NCBI GenBank assembly: GCA_017882615.1
Contig: JADGPD010000002.1
Coordinates: 24,027 to 88,026 of the forward strand
DNA length: 64,000 nt
Direction: 5' to 3'
Source of the DNA: Thermoleophilia bacterium
Lineage (GTDB): Bacteria; Actinomycetota; Thermoleophilia; Gaiellales; Gaiellaceae
Shown: positions 1-9,543 of the stretch, one piece after another
Position numbering within the stretch: position 1 is the stretch's first letter
Layout of the letters: the number at the start of each line of letters is the position of its first letter
Program-made: the position numbers and the translations under genes
The notes under the pieces: model-generated
The model's input: only the letters and a program-made list of their open reading frames with translations
Told to the model about the DNA's origin: nothing
Database searches by the model: none

Positions 1-288
1 CAGTGCAAGCGCTCGGCCCGGCGTCGAGCCGTAGTAGTCCGCCAGCCAGAGCGCCAGCTCGACCAGCGGCGACGGAACGCTTTCTGCGAGCTCATCTATC
101 TCCAGCAGCTCGATTCCCGCCGGCGGCGCGACGCCGACCTCGCTCACTACGCCGCGCACGCGCCTGCCGCCGAGTCGCACCCGAACCACCTGGCCAACCC
201 GCACCTCGCTCGGAACGAGATAAGTGAACTCGTGCGCGAGCGCCCGTGCCGTCACGAGCGGGAAGATCGATGCCGGCCGCAAGTCCAC
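1..288 (-). CDS. priA: Primosomal protein N' (PriA), N-terminal fragment
   Basis: Reading leftward from a GTG at 288, the frame stays open to the window edge for 96 codons. The residues match the N-terminal 3'-DNA-end-binding domain of PriA: a segment containing FTYLVP, then VGQVVRVRLGG, and near the edge LALWLADYYG followed by small residues. PriA is the helicase that reloads the replisome at stalled forks. The rest of the gene lies outside the window. In many actinobacteria priA sits just downstream of metK on the same strand; here metK is 2.5 kb upstream, separated by two extra genes. I see no clear ribosome binding site, and a start further upstream in the same open frame is possible. Confidence 0.75.
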   Translation of the reverse strand, partial: MDLRPASIFPLVTARALAHEFTYLVPSEVRVGQVVRVRLGGRRVRGVVSEVGVAPPAGIELLEIDELAESVPSPLVELALWLADYYGSTPGRALAL

Positions 289-366
289 GCGGGCAAGACT
301 AGTTGTGGGAGTCGCCGTACGTAGCCTGCGACTCGGGAGCCCGCTTGCGGGCGGCCCGTTCAGGCG

Positions 367-2079
367 CTAGTGGCCGAGTGCCAGCTTCTTTTTCACAATG
401 ATGACTCGGTGCTTGTGCGTCTGGGCGAATCTTCCGTGACCAACCAGAGTTAGCCGCTCGGCACCCGCAAGCAATGCCTTGCCCCGCGCGTTGAGGACGA
501 GCCTGATCTTCACGGTCTTTGCCCGCGGGAAGCTGGCGCTCGCGCGGGCGACCAGGACTCGCTTGTCGCCCAGTGCCTTCGATCCTCTGAGGTACCAGGA
601 GACCCGCAGACGCCCGGCAGCCGGGGAGTGGAAGGAGAAGAGGTAGCCGCGATTCTTTAGTAGTGCGGAGATTCTGGCGGCCTTCCCGCGCGGGACGAGA
701 GCTATCGACATGGCCTCTCGTATCTCAGGCAAGCTGGCGAGGCGAGGCGCTATCGGCCCGACGCGAGTGGACGGGGCCTGCGTATCGCCGGCGCTGTTGG
801 TCGCAGTGACCAGCACCCGAACTGTTGAGCCTATGTCCGCGGCTATCAGCTTGTACGAGCGCCTGGTGGCTCCCGAGATGGCCGAGCAGCTCTGAACCGT
901 CTCCTTGCATCGCTGCCAGCGGTAGGCAAAGGAAGTCGAGCCATTGCCCCAAACGCCGCGGGACGCCGAAAGAGTCCGACCCTGACGCGGATTGCCCGAG
1001 ATCGACGGCATCGACGTGTTCGCCGGAAGCGCGATCTTTACCGCCGGTGTACTGACCGCCGGTGTGCCGGCCGGCGCCGCGCCTACCACGAGCACGGCTG
1101 TCCCGCTACGAGACTGACCGTTGCTGAGCCTGGCCGTGAGGGTCACCGAATAGGTCCCGGGGGCGGCTTGCGACGGAACGGCTACGGACACGCCCACGAT
1201 CTTGCTGCTGTCCGCGGCCGGCTCGAGCGTCGAGACCGACGGCGTTACCGTCGCGCCGGGAACGTTGGTCGTCGCCGCGAAGGAGAAGCTCGCGTCCGGG
1301 GTAGCTTTTCCGGCGTAGGCGAAGGTGAACGGCACGGCCACCGTGCCACCCTGCACGACCGATGCCGCCGCGCCGGACGTTATACCGGCGTCTCTCGTCT
1401 CGAGCGAGCTGTCGGTGTCGAGATCCTCTGGCGCCGGATCGTCGACGCAGATCCCCTCCGTAGCCGAACCCGGCCCACCCCAGTCAGTGGTGAGCGAATC
1501 CTGACAATCGATTGGCTCGGTCGGGTCCGTGCCGTACTGACGCCCGCCCACGACCGCCTGATAGGTGAACGGCCCAGCGAAAGGAGATCCGTCGGCGCGC
1601 TCGGGCAGACCAAAGTCGACGTCGGCGCTGAAGTTCTGCTCGCCCGAACCGGAGTTGTAGGTCACGTACTGCGACGTGTAACCGAACCACTCCTTACCGA
1701 CCGGGGCCGGATCGAGTCGTTGAAGCTCGCTCGTATAGGCGCTGCTCTTTGTGAACTGGAGCTGCGGGCCGCTATCCGACGGGCCGGTGGCGGTGGAGCT
1801 GAAAGAAAGGGGAGCATTCGCTCCGCTCGGAACGCGGAAGCCCAGGAAAACTTGCTTCGCACCGCTGGACACAGGTTGGCCCGAGTTACCCCACCAGTCC
1901 ATACAGGCGCCGTCCGCTCCGCCCGAGGCGCAGACCGTGAAGGAGATCCGCACCGAGCCGATCACCTGATTCTGATCGGCGGTGGGCGGGCTCGCGAAGG
2001 TCGCGCAGCCGCTCAACACCAGCGCACTCGCGAGGAGCAGGAAAACCGTCAGGGCCGCATTTCTATACAGATGCTTCAT
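367..2079 (-). CDS. Lipoprotein with Ig-like domain, function unknown
   Basis: This is a 570-residue exported lipoprotein. Residues 1-25 form a basic, then hydrophobic signal peptide ending in a lipobox (LSGC, Cys25). The middle part is Ser/Thr/Gly-rich and beta-strand-like. Around residues 350-445 lies an Ig-like module of the kind repeated in actinobacterial surface proteins (pattern P.ISG..RQG.TL.A..G.W followed by Y.WQRC and AD.G..VRV.VTA.N..G). The C-terminal 115 residues are basic and end in a run of lysines, a tail type I associate with Solirubrobacterales surface proteins. It is divergent from the signal-peptidase-II-like gene at 2261. No enzymatic motif is visible. The ATG at 2079 starts the signal peptide directly. 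Confidence 0.75.
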   Translation of the reverse strand: MKHLYRNAALTVFLLLASALVLSGCATFASPPTADQNQVIGSVRISFTVCASGGADGACMDWWGNSGQPVSSGAKQVFLGFRVPSGANAPLSFSSTATGPSDSGPQLQFTKSSAYTSELQRLDPAPVGKEWFGYTSQYVTYNSGSGEQNFSADVDFGLPERADGSPFAGPFTYQAVVGGRQYGTDPTEPIDCQDSLTTDWGGPGSATEGICVDDPAPEDLDTDSSLETRDAGITSGAAASVVQGGTVAVPFTFAYAGKATPDASFSFAATTNVPGATVTPSVSTLEPAADSSKIVGVSVAVPSQAAPGTYSVTLTARLSNGQSRSGTAVLVVGAAPAGTPAVSTPAVKIALPANTSMPSISGNPRQGRTLSASRGVWGNGSTSFAYRWQRCKETVQSCSAISGATRRSYKLIAADIGSTVRVLVTATNSAGDTQAPSTRVGPIAPRLASLPEIREAMSIALVPRGKAARISALLKNRGYLFSFHSPAAGRLRVSWYLRGSKALGDKRVLVARASASFPRAKTVKIRLVLNARGKALLAGAERLTLVGHGRFAQTHKHRVIIVKKKLALGH

Positions 2080-2260
2080 CGGGGGGACAGATTCAGCCTA
2101 CCCGGGCCAGGGGCACAAGCCCGTCCCTCTATCGCGGTATTTATAAGCACCCCATGCGCAAAGTGCTCGGCGAACGGAATCAGCTCCTCAACCGGCGAGA
2201 ATCTCCCGTCCGACCGGAACTCCAGGCGTAAGAACCGGCGGGACGGGTACTTGCTCCAGC

Positions 2261-2760
2261 ATGGTCGAAGGGACGATCGAACGGCGGAGGAAGCCACGGC
2301 CGAGACCGGCCGTCATCGAGGTGGGTCAGGCCCGCCTCCTCCTGCTCGCAATCGCCGCCTGGGTCTGCTTCTGGGACCTGATCGTCAAGCTCACCGAGCC
2401 GACGAAGAGCGGCTTCTACCACAAGCGAACCGGTGCCGAGCTGGCGATCATTCTGTCCATCACCTTCACGCTCGCCTACGTCGCTCCGCTGATCCGCTCG
2501 CGCATGATCGTCGCGGGCGCCGGGCTGATGGTGGGCGGAGGGCTCGGCAATGGGCTCTCGATCGTCATCTTTCCGCAGGGCGTGCCGAACCCGTTCATGA
2601 TCTCGCACGAGGGTTGGACGATTGCGCTCAACCTGGCCGACATCAGCGTCGCCCTCGGTTTCGCACTGGCAACGATTGCCGTGCTGAGATTCGCCTCGGA
2701 CATGCGAGGCGAATTACGCTATCCGATTGAGCGCCGAGCGACCTCCGCTCGACCGCCCGA

Positions 2761-2764
<4 letters not shown>
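2261..2764 (+). CDS. Signal peptidase II (LspA)-like membrane protein lacking one catalytic Asp
   Basis: The 167-residue protein has about four membrane segments after a basic 20-residue N-terminus, the size and topology of lipoprotein signal peptidase. LspA landmarks are recognisable: D39...K43 in the first helix (like DQxTK), GGLGN at 93-97 (like GALGNLIDR) and NLAD at 124-127 (like FNxADS). The second catalytic Asp is kept (D127), but the first, in GNLIDR, aligns with Ser100. It is therefore probably not an ordinary lipoprotein peptidase; a pseudoenzyme or changed specificity is inference. It is divergent from a lipoprotein gene, and its TAG overlaps the metK stop codon in a shared CTAG. 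A genuine lspA would have to lie elsewhere. Confidence 0.6.
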
Positions 2765-3993
<1,229 letters not shown>

Positions 3994-4119
3994 TACCGAA
4001 TCTCCCTTCGAGTCGTTTGAGATAGCGAACTAGCTGGACTTTTGCGGCCGGAGCGGAGTGCATCTCCGGGCGCCGGACAGCCGGCTCGGGCAAACGAGAC
4101 GCCGCCGCCGCAGAGAGAC

Positions 4120-4155
4120 GGGGCGTCGCCGCACTGAATCGGGCGGCGACGCCCC
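4120..4155 (-). terminator. GC-rich hairpin after the DUF3352 lipoprotein gene
   Basis: A perfect 13-bp inverted repeat (4120-4132 with 4143-4155, 10-nt loop) begins 13 bases after the stop codon of the gene ending at 4168. There is no clear T-tract, as is common in GC-rich actinobacteria. It separates that gene from metK. Confidence 0.65.
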
Positions 4156-4167
4156 AATCGCATTCGC

Positions 4168-5655
4168 CTACTTGGTCGAGAGGAACGCCTTGACCTCGAT
4201 CTTGTCGCCGCTCGCGGTGGCGTAGCCGAGCAGCGAGGACAGACTCCCGAGCTGACTCAGACTCGCCTTTGCGCTGCTCGAGCTGCCGAGGCTGCCGCTG
4301 AGACTGCCGACGATCGAGCTGCTGCTCTTGGAGAGCGCGGCCAGCTTGGCGAAGTCGACGTAGGCGACTCCGAGGTTGCTCGCCGGAATGGGCAGCTCCG
4401 TCGCGGCCGCGCTGTAGGCGGGGTCGCCGGAGAGCTTCGAGCTACCGGGCAGCGCCCCGGCGTCAGTGACGATGAAGAGGCTTCCATCCTTGACGCCGAA
4501 GTCGATCTTCGTCGTCCCAAAGGTCACCTCTGTGGCCTGGACGCCGCCGACCGAGACCGACTTGCTCGAGCCGTTCAGCTGCGCGGTCAGAAGCGCGACG
4601 ACCTTGTCGAGCATGGTCTTCGACTTGGCCGCATCCGGCGCCTTGATCAGCAGCCCGATGCCCGACTCGGTTCCGTAGATCGACATCTCGCTGCCGGCGA
4701 GAGCCGCGAGGTCGTCGAGCTTGATGCCGAGCGCCGTCTCCATCTGTGGAATCTGGCTCCCGTACTTCTTGTTGTTACGCAGGTTCTTGACGGCCTTGTC
4801 GAGACCGAGCGCCTTTCCGTTCAGATCGACTGCGAACGAAGTTCCGCTCGGGAGCTGGTCGATCAGGGTCGACGTGGAGTTGGTCGCGCTCGTCTTGCCC
4901 TTGAAGACGCCGTCGATCGAGAGCCCCTTGGCTACGGCGCTGACGGTCACCGTCCCCCACTCCAGCTGGTTCTTCGCCAACGCGCTGTCGAGCGCCTTGG
5001 TCGCCGAGCTGGTAGTGGTGGTGGTGGTGGAGCCGAGAGAGGAAAGCGCAGAGGCGTTGATCGCCGAGCCCTTGAAGTAGGCCTTCACGAGCTCATCGGC
5101 CGGAACGCCCGCCGTGGCGGTCTTGAAGGCGCTGGAGTCGGAGAGCTTTCCGCTACCCGCGGCGGTCTTGAACTGATCGAGCGCGGCCTGCGTCTTGGCG
5201 ATCGCAAGCCAGGAGCCGATCTCGGTAGTGACCGACTTCTCCTTCTTGTCCTTGGCCAGGATGCCCTTCAGCTTGCTGGAATCCGTCGGATTGGTGAGAA
5301 CCACGTCTGTGGGCTTCGCCGACGTGCCCATGCTGACGACGACCGTGTTCGGGCCGAGCGCGCCCTCGACATCCGCAAGCGTGATGCCCGACTTCGAGAG
5401 GCTCTTGTCGAGACTCGTCTTCATCGACGGGATGCCGGCCAGGAGCTTCATGGCCTGCTTCCACTGCGCGCCGGTGCTGTCGGTATTGATCGAGGCGAAG
5501 GCGGTCACGCTGGCCGGCACGACGTCGGCGCCCATGATGCTCGGGTCACCCGACTTGGCGCTGGCAGAACTGCTCTTGCTGCTATTACCGCCGCAAGCCG
5601 CCAGCACGAGCAGGCAGCTGACAGCGAGAGCTAAGGCGAGAGAGATACGACGCAT
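4168..5655 (-). CDS. DUF3352-type lipoprotein
   Basis: This 495-residue exported lipoprotein has a signal peptide ending in LAAC (Cys20). The mature part matches my recollection of the DUF3352 family of actinobacteria: VVPASVTAFASINTD near the start, alternating Ser/Ala-rich and amphipathic stretches, and a C-terminal domain with AYVDFAKLAAL. Its function is unknown; it is predicted to sit on the outer face of the membrane. A run of six Thr codons (a GTG/CAC microsatellite on the plus strand near 5011-5031) lies in a low-complexity loop and could vary in length. The ATG at 5655 has GGAGG 9 nt upstream. A strong hairpin follows the stop. Confidence 0.75.
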   Translation of the reverse strand: MRRISLALALAVSCLLVLAACGGNSSKSSSASAKSGDPSIMGADVVPASVTAFASINTDSTGAQWKQAMKLLAGIPSMKTSLDKSLSKSGITLADVEGALGPNTVVVSMGTSAKPTDVVLTNPTDSSKLKGILAKDKKEKSVTTEIGSWLAIAKTQAALDQFKTAAGSGKLSDSSAFKTATAGVPADELVKAYFKGSAINASALSSLGSTTTTTTSSATKALDSALAKNQLEWGTVTVSAVAKGLSIDGVFKGKTSATNSTSTLIDQLPSGTSFAVDLNGKALGLDKAVKNLRNNKKYGSQIPQMETALGIKLDDLAALAGSEMSIYGTESGIGLLIKAPDAAKSKTMLDKVVALLTAQLNGSSKSVSVGGVQATEVTFGTTKIDFGVKDGSLFIVTDAGALPGSSKLSGDPAYSAAATELPIPASNLGVAYVDFAKLAALSKSSSSIVGSLSGSLGSSSSAKASLSQLGSLSSLLGYATASGDKIEVKAFLSTK

Positions 5656-5702
5656 TGAGATAAACCTCCGAGGCTGAGAGACCGGTGTGCCCGAAGCCTA
5701 GA

Positions 5703-6680
5703 TCAGACCGGCGGCGCTGACCACTCCCCGGTCGGTTTTCTTCCCATCAGCTCGACCACGAGGTCTTTCACCTCTCCGCCGGCAAGAACGGCGCAGACGG
5801 CCTCGGTGATCGGCAGCTCGACGCCGACCCGCTGCGCCATCTCGTTGAGAACGGGCGCCGCCGTCATGCCCTCGACCGTGCCGATCTGCTCCCGCGCCTG
5901 CTCAGGCGTGACGCCGCGGCCGATCAGCTCGCCGGCGCGCCTGTTGCGCCCGTGCGGGTGCCAGCAAGTTGCGATCAGATCGCCCATCCCGGCCAGGCCG
6001 GCGAAGGTGTCTGCCCGGGCGCCGCAGGCCAGGCCCAGACGGGTCATCTCGGCCAGACCGCGAGTCATCAGGGTGGCCTTGGCGTTGTCTCCCAGGCCCA
6101 GCCCGTCAACCGCGCCGGCAGCCAGTGCGATCACGTTCTTGGCGGCGCCGCAGAGCTCCACCCCAATCAGGTCGGGGTTCACGTAGACGCGAAAGGAGGC
6201 CGAGGCGATCTCGGCCTGAAGCCGCGCGGCCAGCTCGCCGTTCTTGCTGGCGACGACGGCGGCGGCGGGCAGGCCGGCGGCGATCTCCTCGGCGAAGTTG
6301 GGGCCCGAGAGAACGGCAAACGGCCGTTCGGCGACGAGCGTCGAGAGCCTGGCGCTGGAGAGCGGATCGAGCCCCTTGGTCAGGCTGAGCAGCGGTGAGG
6401 AGCCCGGCAGGCCGGCAACCGCGGCTGCAAAGGTGCGACTCGGCACCGCCACCACCAGCAGATCCACCAGCTCGAACAGCTCCGTGGCCTGTTCGACTTC
6501 GAGCGCCCCGATGCCCGTCAGCTCCAGCTCGGGCAGGTGGCGAAGATTCCTACCGCTCTCCACGAGCGAGCGGACGGCGTCCGCGTCGCTGTCGACGAGA
6601 GTCACCTCGTGGCCGCGGCCGGCGAGCAGGTGAGCGAACGCCGTTCCCCACATCCCCGCGCCCAGTACCGCGACCTTCAT
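5703..6680 (-). CDS. gpsA: NAD(P)-dependent glycerol-3-phosphate dehydrogenase
   Basis: GpsA reduces dihydroxyacetone phosphate to sn-glycerol-3-phosphate, the backbone for phospholipids. The 325-residue protein has the N-terminal Rossmann motif GAGMWGTAFA, SGPNFAEEIA, the ELCGAAKNVIALAAG segment with the catalytic Lys, and the GLAGMGDLIATCWHPHGRN signature of the C-terminal domain. It starts 4 nt after der stops and is the last gene of the tyrA-to-gpsA run, beside plsC, which uses its product. Confidence 0.96.
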   Translation of the reverse strand: MKVAVLGAGMWGTAFAHLLAGRGHEVTLVDSDADAVRSLVESGRNLRHLPELELTGIGALEVEQATELFELVDLLVVAVPSRTFAAAVAGLPGSSPLLSLTKGLDPLSSARLSTLVAERPFAVLSGPNFAEEIAAGLPAAAVVASKNGELAARLQAEIASASFRVYVNPDLIGVELCGAAKNVIALAAGAVDGLGLGDNAKATLMTRGLAEMTRLGLACGARADTFAGLAGMGDLIATCWHPHGRNRRAGELIGRGVTPEQAREQIGTVEGMTAAPVLNEMAQRVGVELPITEAVCAVLAGGEVKDLVVELMGRKPTGEWSAPPV

Positions 6681-6684
6681 GCCC

Positions 6685-8028
6685 TCACCGCCCGATGAAA
6701 TCGATCGTTACCGGCACGCCTTCGAGCTTGAAGCGCTCGCGCAGCTCGTTCTCGACCCAGTAGCCGTAGTCGCGTGTAACGAGCGTCGAATCGTTGACGT
6801 GAATGCGGAAGCGCGGCGGGCGCACCTGCACCTGGGCGCCGTAGAGCATCTTGAGCCTGCGCCGGTCGCGGGCGGGCGCCTGGCGGGCCTCCGTCAAATC
6901 GCCCAAGAAGCGGTTCAGCTCGCCGGTGGTCACTCTGCCGTTGTAGCGGGCGAAGAGCTCCTCGATGTCGTCGAGCAGCCTGCCGACTCCCCGGCCCGTC
7001 TTCGCCGAGACGGCCCGCACAGTCGGACGCTGGCGAACCCGGCGCTGAATCTCGGGGCGCATCTCGTCGGCGACGAAGCGGGAGATATCCCACTTGGCGA
7101 GCACGACCAGCGTTGCGCACTGCGCCTTTCGCGCAACGTCGGCGACGTTCAGGTCCTGCTCGACCAGCCCTTCCTCCGAGTCGATCAGCACCAGCGCCAC
7201 GTCGGCCCGCTCGGCCGCCTCCAGTGCGCGCAGCTCCGAGTAGTACTCGATTCCCTGACGGTGCTTGCGCTTGCGCCTGAGCCCGGCGGTGTCGATCAGC
7301 AGGAACTCCTGCTCGCCGCGGATGAGGCGGGTGTCGATCGAGTCGCGGGTCGTCCCGGGAAGGTCGGAGACGATCACCCGCTCCTGCCCGAGAAGGGCGT
7401 TGAGTAGCGACGACTTGCCCACGTTCGGGCGGCCCAGAATCGCCACCCTGATCGCGTCGGCGCCCGCTATCGGCGCGGTCTCGCCGGGCAGCAGCTCGAC
7501 CATGCGATCGAGCAGGTCGCCCGAGCCGAGGCCGTGCAGAGCCGAGATCGGCAACGGATCGCCGAGGCCGAGGCGATGAAAATCGAGCGCTCGTATGTCC
7601 TGCGAAGGGTCATCGATCTTGTTCGCGGCCAGGAGAACCGGCTTGCGGGCGGTGCGCAGAATCTCGGCCACCTCCTCGTCGCCGGCCGTGACTCCGAGCG
7701 TCGCGTCGACGAGAAAGACGACCACATCGGCTTCGCCGATCGCGGCCCGCGCCTGCTCGGCAATGGCCCGCGTCAGCGGCGAAGAATCACCGAGGTCGAC
7801 GCCGCCCGTGTCGATGAGCAGGAAGTTCTGTCCGTTCCAGTCGCAGAGGAGCTCCTTCCGGTCGCGCGTGACGCCGGAAGTCTCGTGCACCACCGCTGAA
7901 CGGCTGCCGGTCAGACGGTTGACCAGAGTGGACTTGCCGACGTTCGGAAAGCCGACGATGGCCACTCTTCCCGCCAGGGGCCCGCCGAGCTCCGACGGCT
8001 CCTCGTCTCGCTTGTCTCTTTTCCTCAT
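6685..8028 (-). CDS. der: Ribosome-associated GTPase Der (EngA)
   Basis: Der is an essential double GTPase needed for maturation of the 50S ribosomal subunit. Two G domains follow each other: the first with GFPNVGKST and DTGGVDL, the second with GRPNVGKSS, a DTAGL switch II motif and a KWD G4-type motif. A C-terminal KH-like domain ends in [11 protein letters not shown]. The length (447) is usual, apart from a charged N-terminal extension of about 20 residues before the first G domain. It lies 19 nt after plsC in the same operon. Confidence 0.95.
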   Translation of the reverse strand: MRKRDKRDEEPSELGGPLAGRVAIVGFPNVGKSTLVNRLTGSRSAVVHETSGVTRDRKELLCDWNGQNFLLIDTGGVDLGDSSPLTRAIAEQARAAIGEADVVVFLVDATLGVTAGDEEVAEILRTARKPVLLAANKIDDPSQDIRALDFHRLGLGDPLPISALHGLGSGDLLDRMVELLPGETAPIAGADAIRVAILGRPNVGKSSLLNALLGQERVIVSDLPGTTRDSIDTRLIRGEQEFLLIDTAGLRRKRKHRQGIEYYSELRALEAAERADVALVLIDSEEGLVEQDLNVADVARKAQCATLVVLAKWDISRFVADEMRPEIQRRVRQRPTVRAVSAKTGRGVGRLLDDIEELFARYNGRVTTGELNRFLGDLTEARQAPARDRRRLKMLYGAQVQVRPPRFRIHVNDSTLVTRDYGYWVENELRERFKLEGVPVTIDFIGR

Positions 8029-8047
8029 CAGCTGCCTCGTCGAGCTC

Positions 8048-8734
8048 TCAGTCTCTCGGCGGCACGGTCAAGCCGCGCGGCCGCCCCTGGGCCTGAACCT
8101 CGCCCAGCCAGGTCCAGAGACGATGGATCTCGCGTGCGATCTCCGCCGTCGCCTCGCGGTAGCCCTTGCTGTTGGCGGGTAGCCCGTCGAAGCTCATCGG
8201 TTGGCCCCAGGCGAGAGTGACCGGATGAAAATTCCAGGGCCGCCAGGACTCGCTGCCGCGCACCGCCGCCGGCAGCACCGGCACGTTCTCCTGCAGCGCG
8301 ACCATGGCGGCGCCGGGCATCGCCTCGCCGGGCACACCGGTGTGCTGCCTCGTTCCCTCGATGAAGACGCCGAGCGCCTCGCCGGCGCGGGCGATCTCGC
8401 GCATCTTGCGCACCGCTTCGCGATCGGATTCGCCGCGTCGCACCGGGAAGGTGCCAAAGAAGCCGAGAAACTGAGACAGGCCCGGCGCGCTCATGACCTC
8501 GGTCTTGGCCAGGAAGTAGATGCGGCGCGGACAGCGGCCGCCGAAGGCGGGCGGATCGATCATCGAAAAGTGGTTGAAGGCAAGAACGAGCCCACCTTCC
8601 AAGGGCACGTTCTCGAGCCCGTAAGAACGCACGCGCCCGAAGACATGGGCGAGCGTGCCTACCGTCGCCTGGCCTATCGCCAAGCGACGTGGCGTGTAGC
8701 CGAACAGGTACTCCTTCTTCTCCCCCACGTTCAC
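8048..8734 (-). CDS. plsC: 1-acyl-sn-glycerol-3-phosphate acyltransferase
   Basis: The 228-residue membrane-associated acyltransferase has the family block NHFSMIDP (the NHxxxxD catalytic motif) and, about 75 residues later, FIEGTR, the acceptor-binding EGTR motif. It adds the second acyl group in phosphatidic acid synthesis. The GTG start at 8734 overlaps the cmk stop codon (GTGA), which implies translational coupling. Synteny cmk-plsC-der is typical of actinobacteria. The N-terminal segment ([13 protein letters not shown]) is basic and probably interfacial. Confidence 0.9.
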   Translation of the reverse strand: MNVGEKKEYLFGYTPRRLAIGQATVGTLAHVFGRVRSYGLENVPLEGGLVLAFNHFSMIDPPAFGGRCPRRIYFLAKTEVMSAPGLSQFLGFFGTFPVRRGESDREAVRKMREIARAGEALGVFIEGTRQHTGVPGEAMPGAAMVALQENVPVLPAAVRGSESWRPWNFHPVTLAWGQPMSFDGLPANSKGYREATAEIAREIHRLWTWLGEVQAQGRPRGLTVPPRD

Positions 8735-9369
8735 CTCCCGCTCGGCAGCTTCTCGGTCACCAGCGCCTCGATTCTCTCCACAACCTGCTCGACGCTCAAG
8801 TCGGTGGTGTCGATGTGCACCGCGTCGGGCGCGGGCTGCATCTGAGGTGCGTCGCGCTCGTCGCGCCGTCGCATGTCGGCTGCCAGAGCCTTGGCTGGGC
8901 TGCCCGGACGCTCGGCCAGGCGCCGTCCCGCGCGCACGCCTTCGTCGGCGACCAGATAGACCTTGACCTCGGCGCCGGGCACGACGACACTGCCGATGTC
9001 GCGACCCTCGATCACCGAATCGCCGAGCGCGGCCAGCTCGCGCTGGCGCTCGCGCATGATCAGGCGCACCTCGGCCTGGCGCGCTACGAGCGAGACGACG
9101 CGATCGACCTCCGGCCGCCGGATCGCCTCGGTCACGTCGATGCCGCCGATCCGCGTATGCCCCTCGCTATCGAAGTCGATCGGATTGGCACGCCCGAGCT
9201 CTGCCAGCAGCGCTTCGTCTTCGAGCTCGGCGCCGCGTTCCGAGGCCAGCCAGGTCAGCGCGCGGTACATCGCGCCGGTGTCGAGATAACGAAAGCCAAG
9301 CTTGGCCGCGAGGGCCCGGGCCACGGTGCTCTTGCCGGCTCCGGCCGGCCCGTCGATCGTCACGATCAA
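8731..9369 (-). CDS. cmk: Cytidylate kinase
   Basis: Cmk phosphorylates CMP and dCMP. The 212-residue protein begins with the P-loop IDGPAGAGKST and continues with YLDTGAMYRA and the family motif VIEGRDIGSVVVP. The lid region (RRDERD) and the C-terminal ID.TDLSVEQVV segment are present. It overlaps plsC by 4 nt. It follows aroA after a 174-nt gap holding a strong hairpin, so part of the transcription may stop or be adjusted before it. Confidence 0.95.
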   Translation of the reverse strand: MIVTIDGPAGAGKSTVARALAAKLGFRYLDTGAMYRALTWLASERGAELEDEALLAELGRANPIDFDSEGHTRIGGIDVTEAIRRPEVDRVVSLVARQAEVRLIMRERQRELAALGDSVIEGRDIGSVVVPGAEVKVYLVADEGVRAGRRLAERPGSPAKALAADMRRRDERDAPQMQPAPDAVHIDTTDLSVEQVVERIEALVTEKLPSGR

Positions 9370-9440
9370 AGCTGTGCCCTTTCAGGTGATGCTTCCGAGG
9401 TTCTGGGTCGCAAGCACCAAGCGATGCTAGGACGCAGGGA

Positions 9441-9467
9441 GCACCCGTAGCCGCCGGCTACGGGTGC
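9441..9467 (-). terminator. Hairpin between aroA and cmk (terminator or attenuator)
   Basis: A perfect 12-bp stem (9441-9452 with 9456-9467) with a 3-nt loop lies in the only sizeable gap of an otherwise tightly packed operon, about 77 nt after the aroA stop. No T-tract is obvious. It could terminate the tyrA-aroA transcript or reduce read-through into cmk. Confidence 0.6.
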
Positions 9468-9543
9468 GACTGAGGACAAAGCAGCGCGCCGCGTGATCGC
9501 GGACCAGAAACCGGAGGGTATCGCTTGAACGGGCACGAACAGC

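Noticed and set aside
1168-2730. A 520-codon plus-strand frame antisense to the large lipoprotein
   Set aside because: Arg-rich low-quality composition, no domain, and it runs through the lipoprotein gene and into the LspA-like gene in another frame.
3994-4119. Possible SAM riboswitch before metK
   Set aside because: The upstream gap is short and I recognise no conserved SAM riboswitch core; only the neighbour's hairpin is clear.
5011-5031. GTG/CAC trinucleotide repeat as a regulatory element
   Set aside because: It lies in the coding frame of the DUF3352 lipoprotein and encodes a Thr run in a low-complexity loop.
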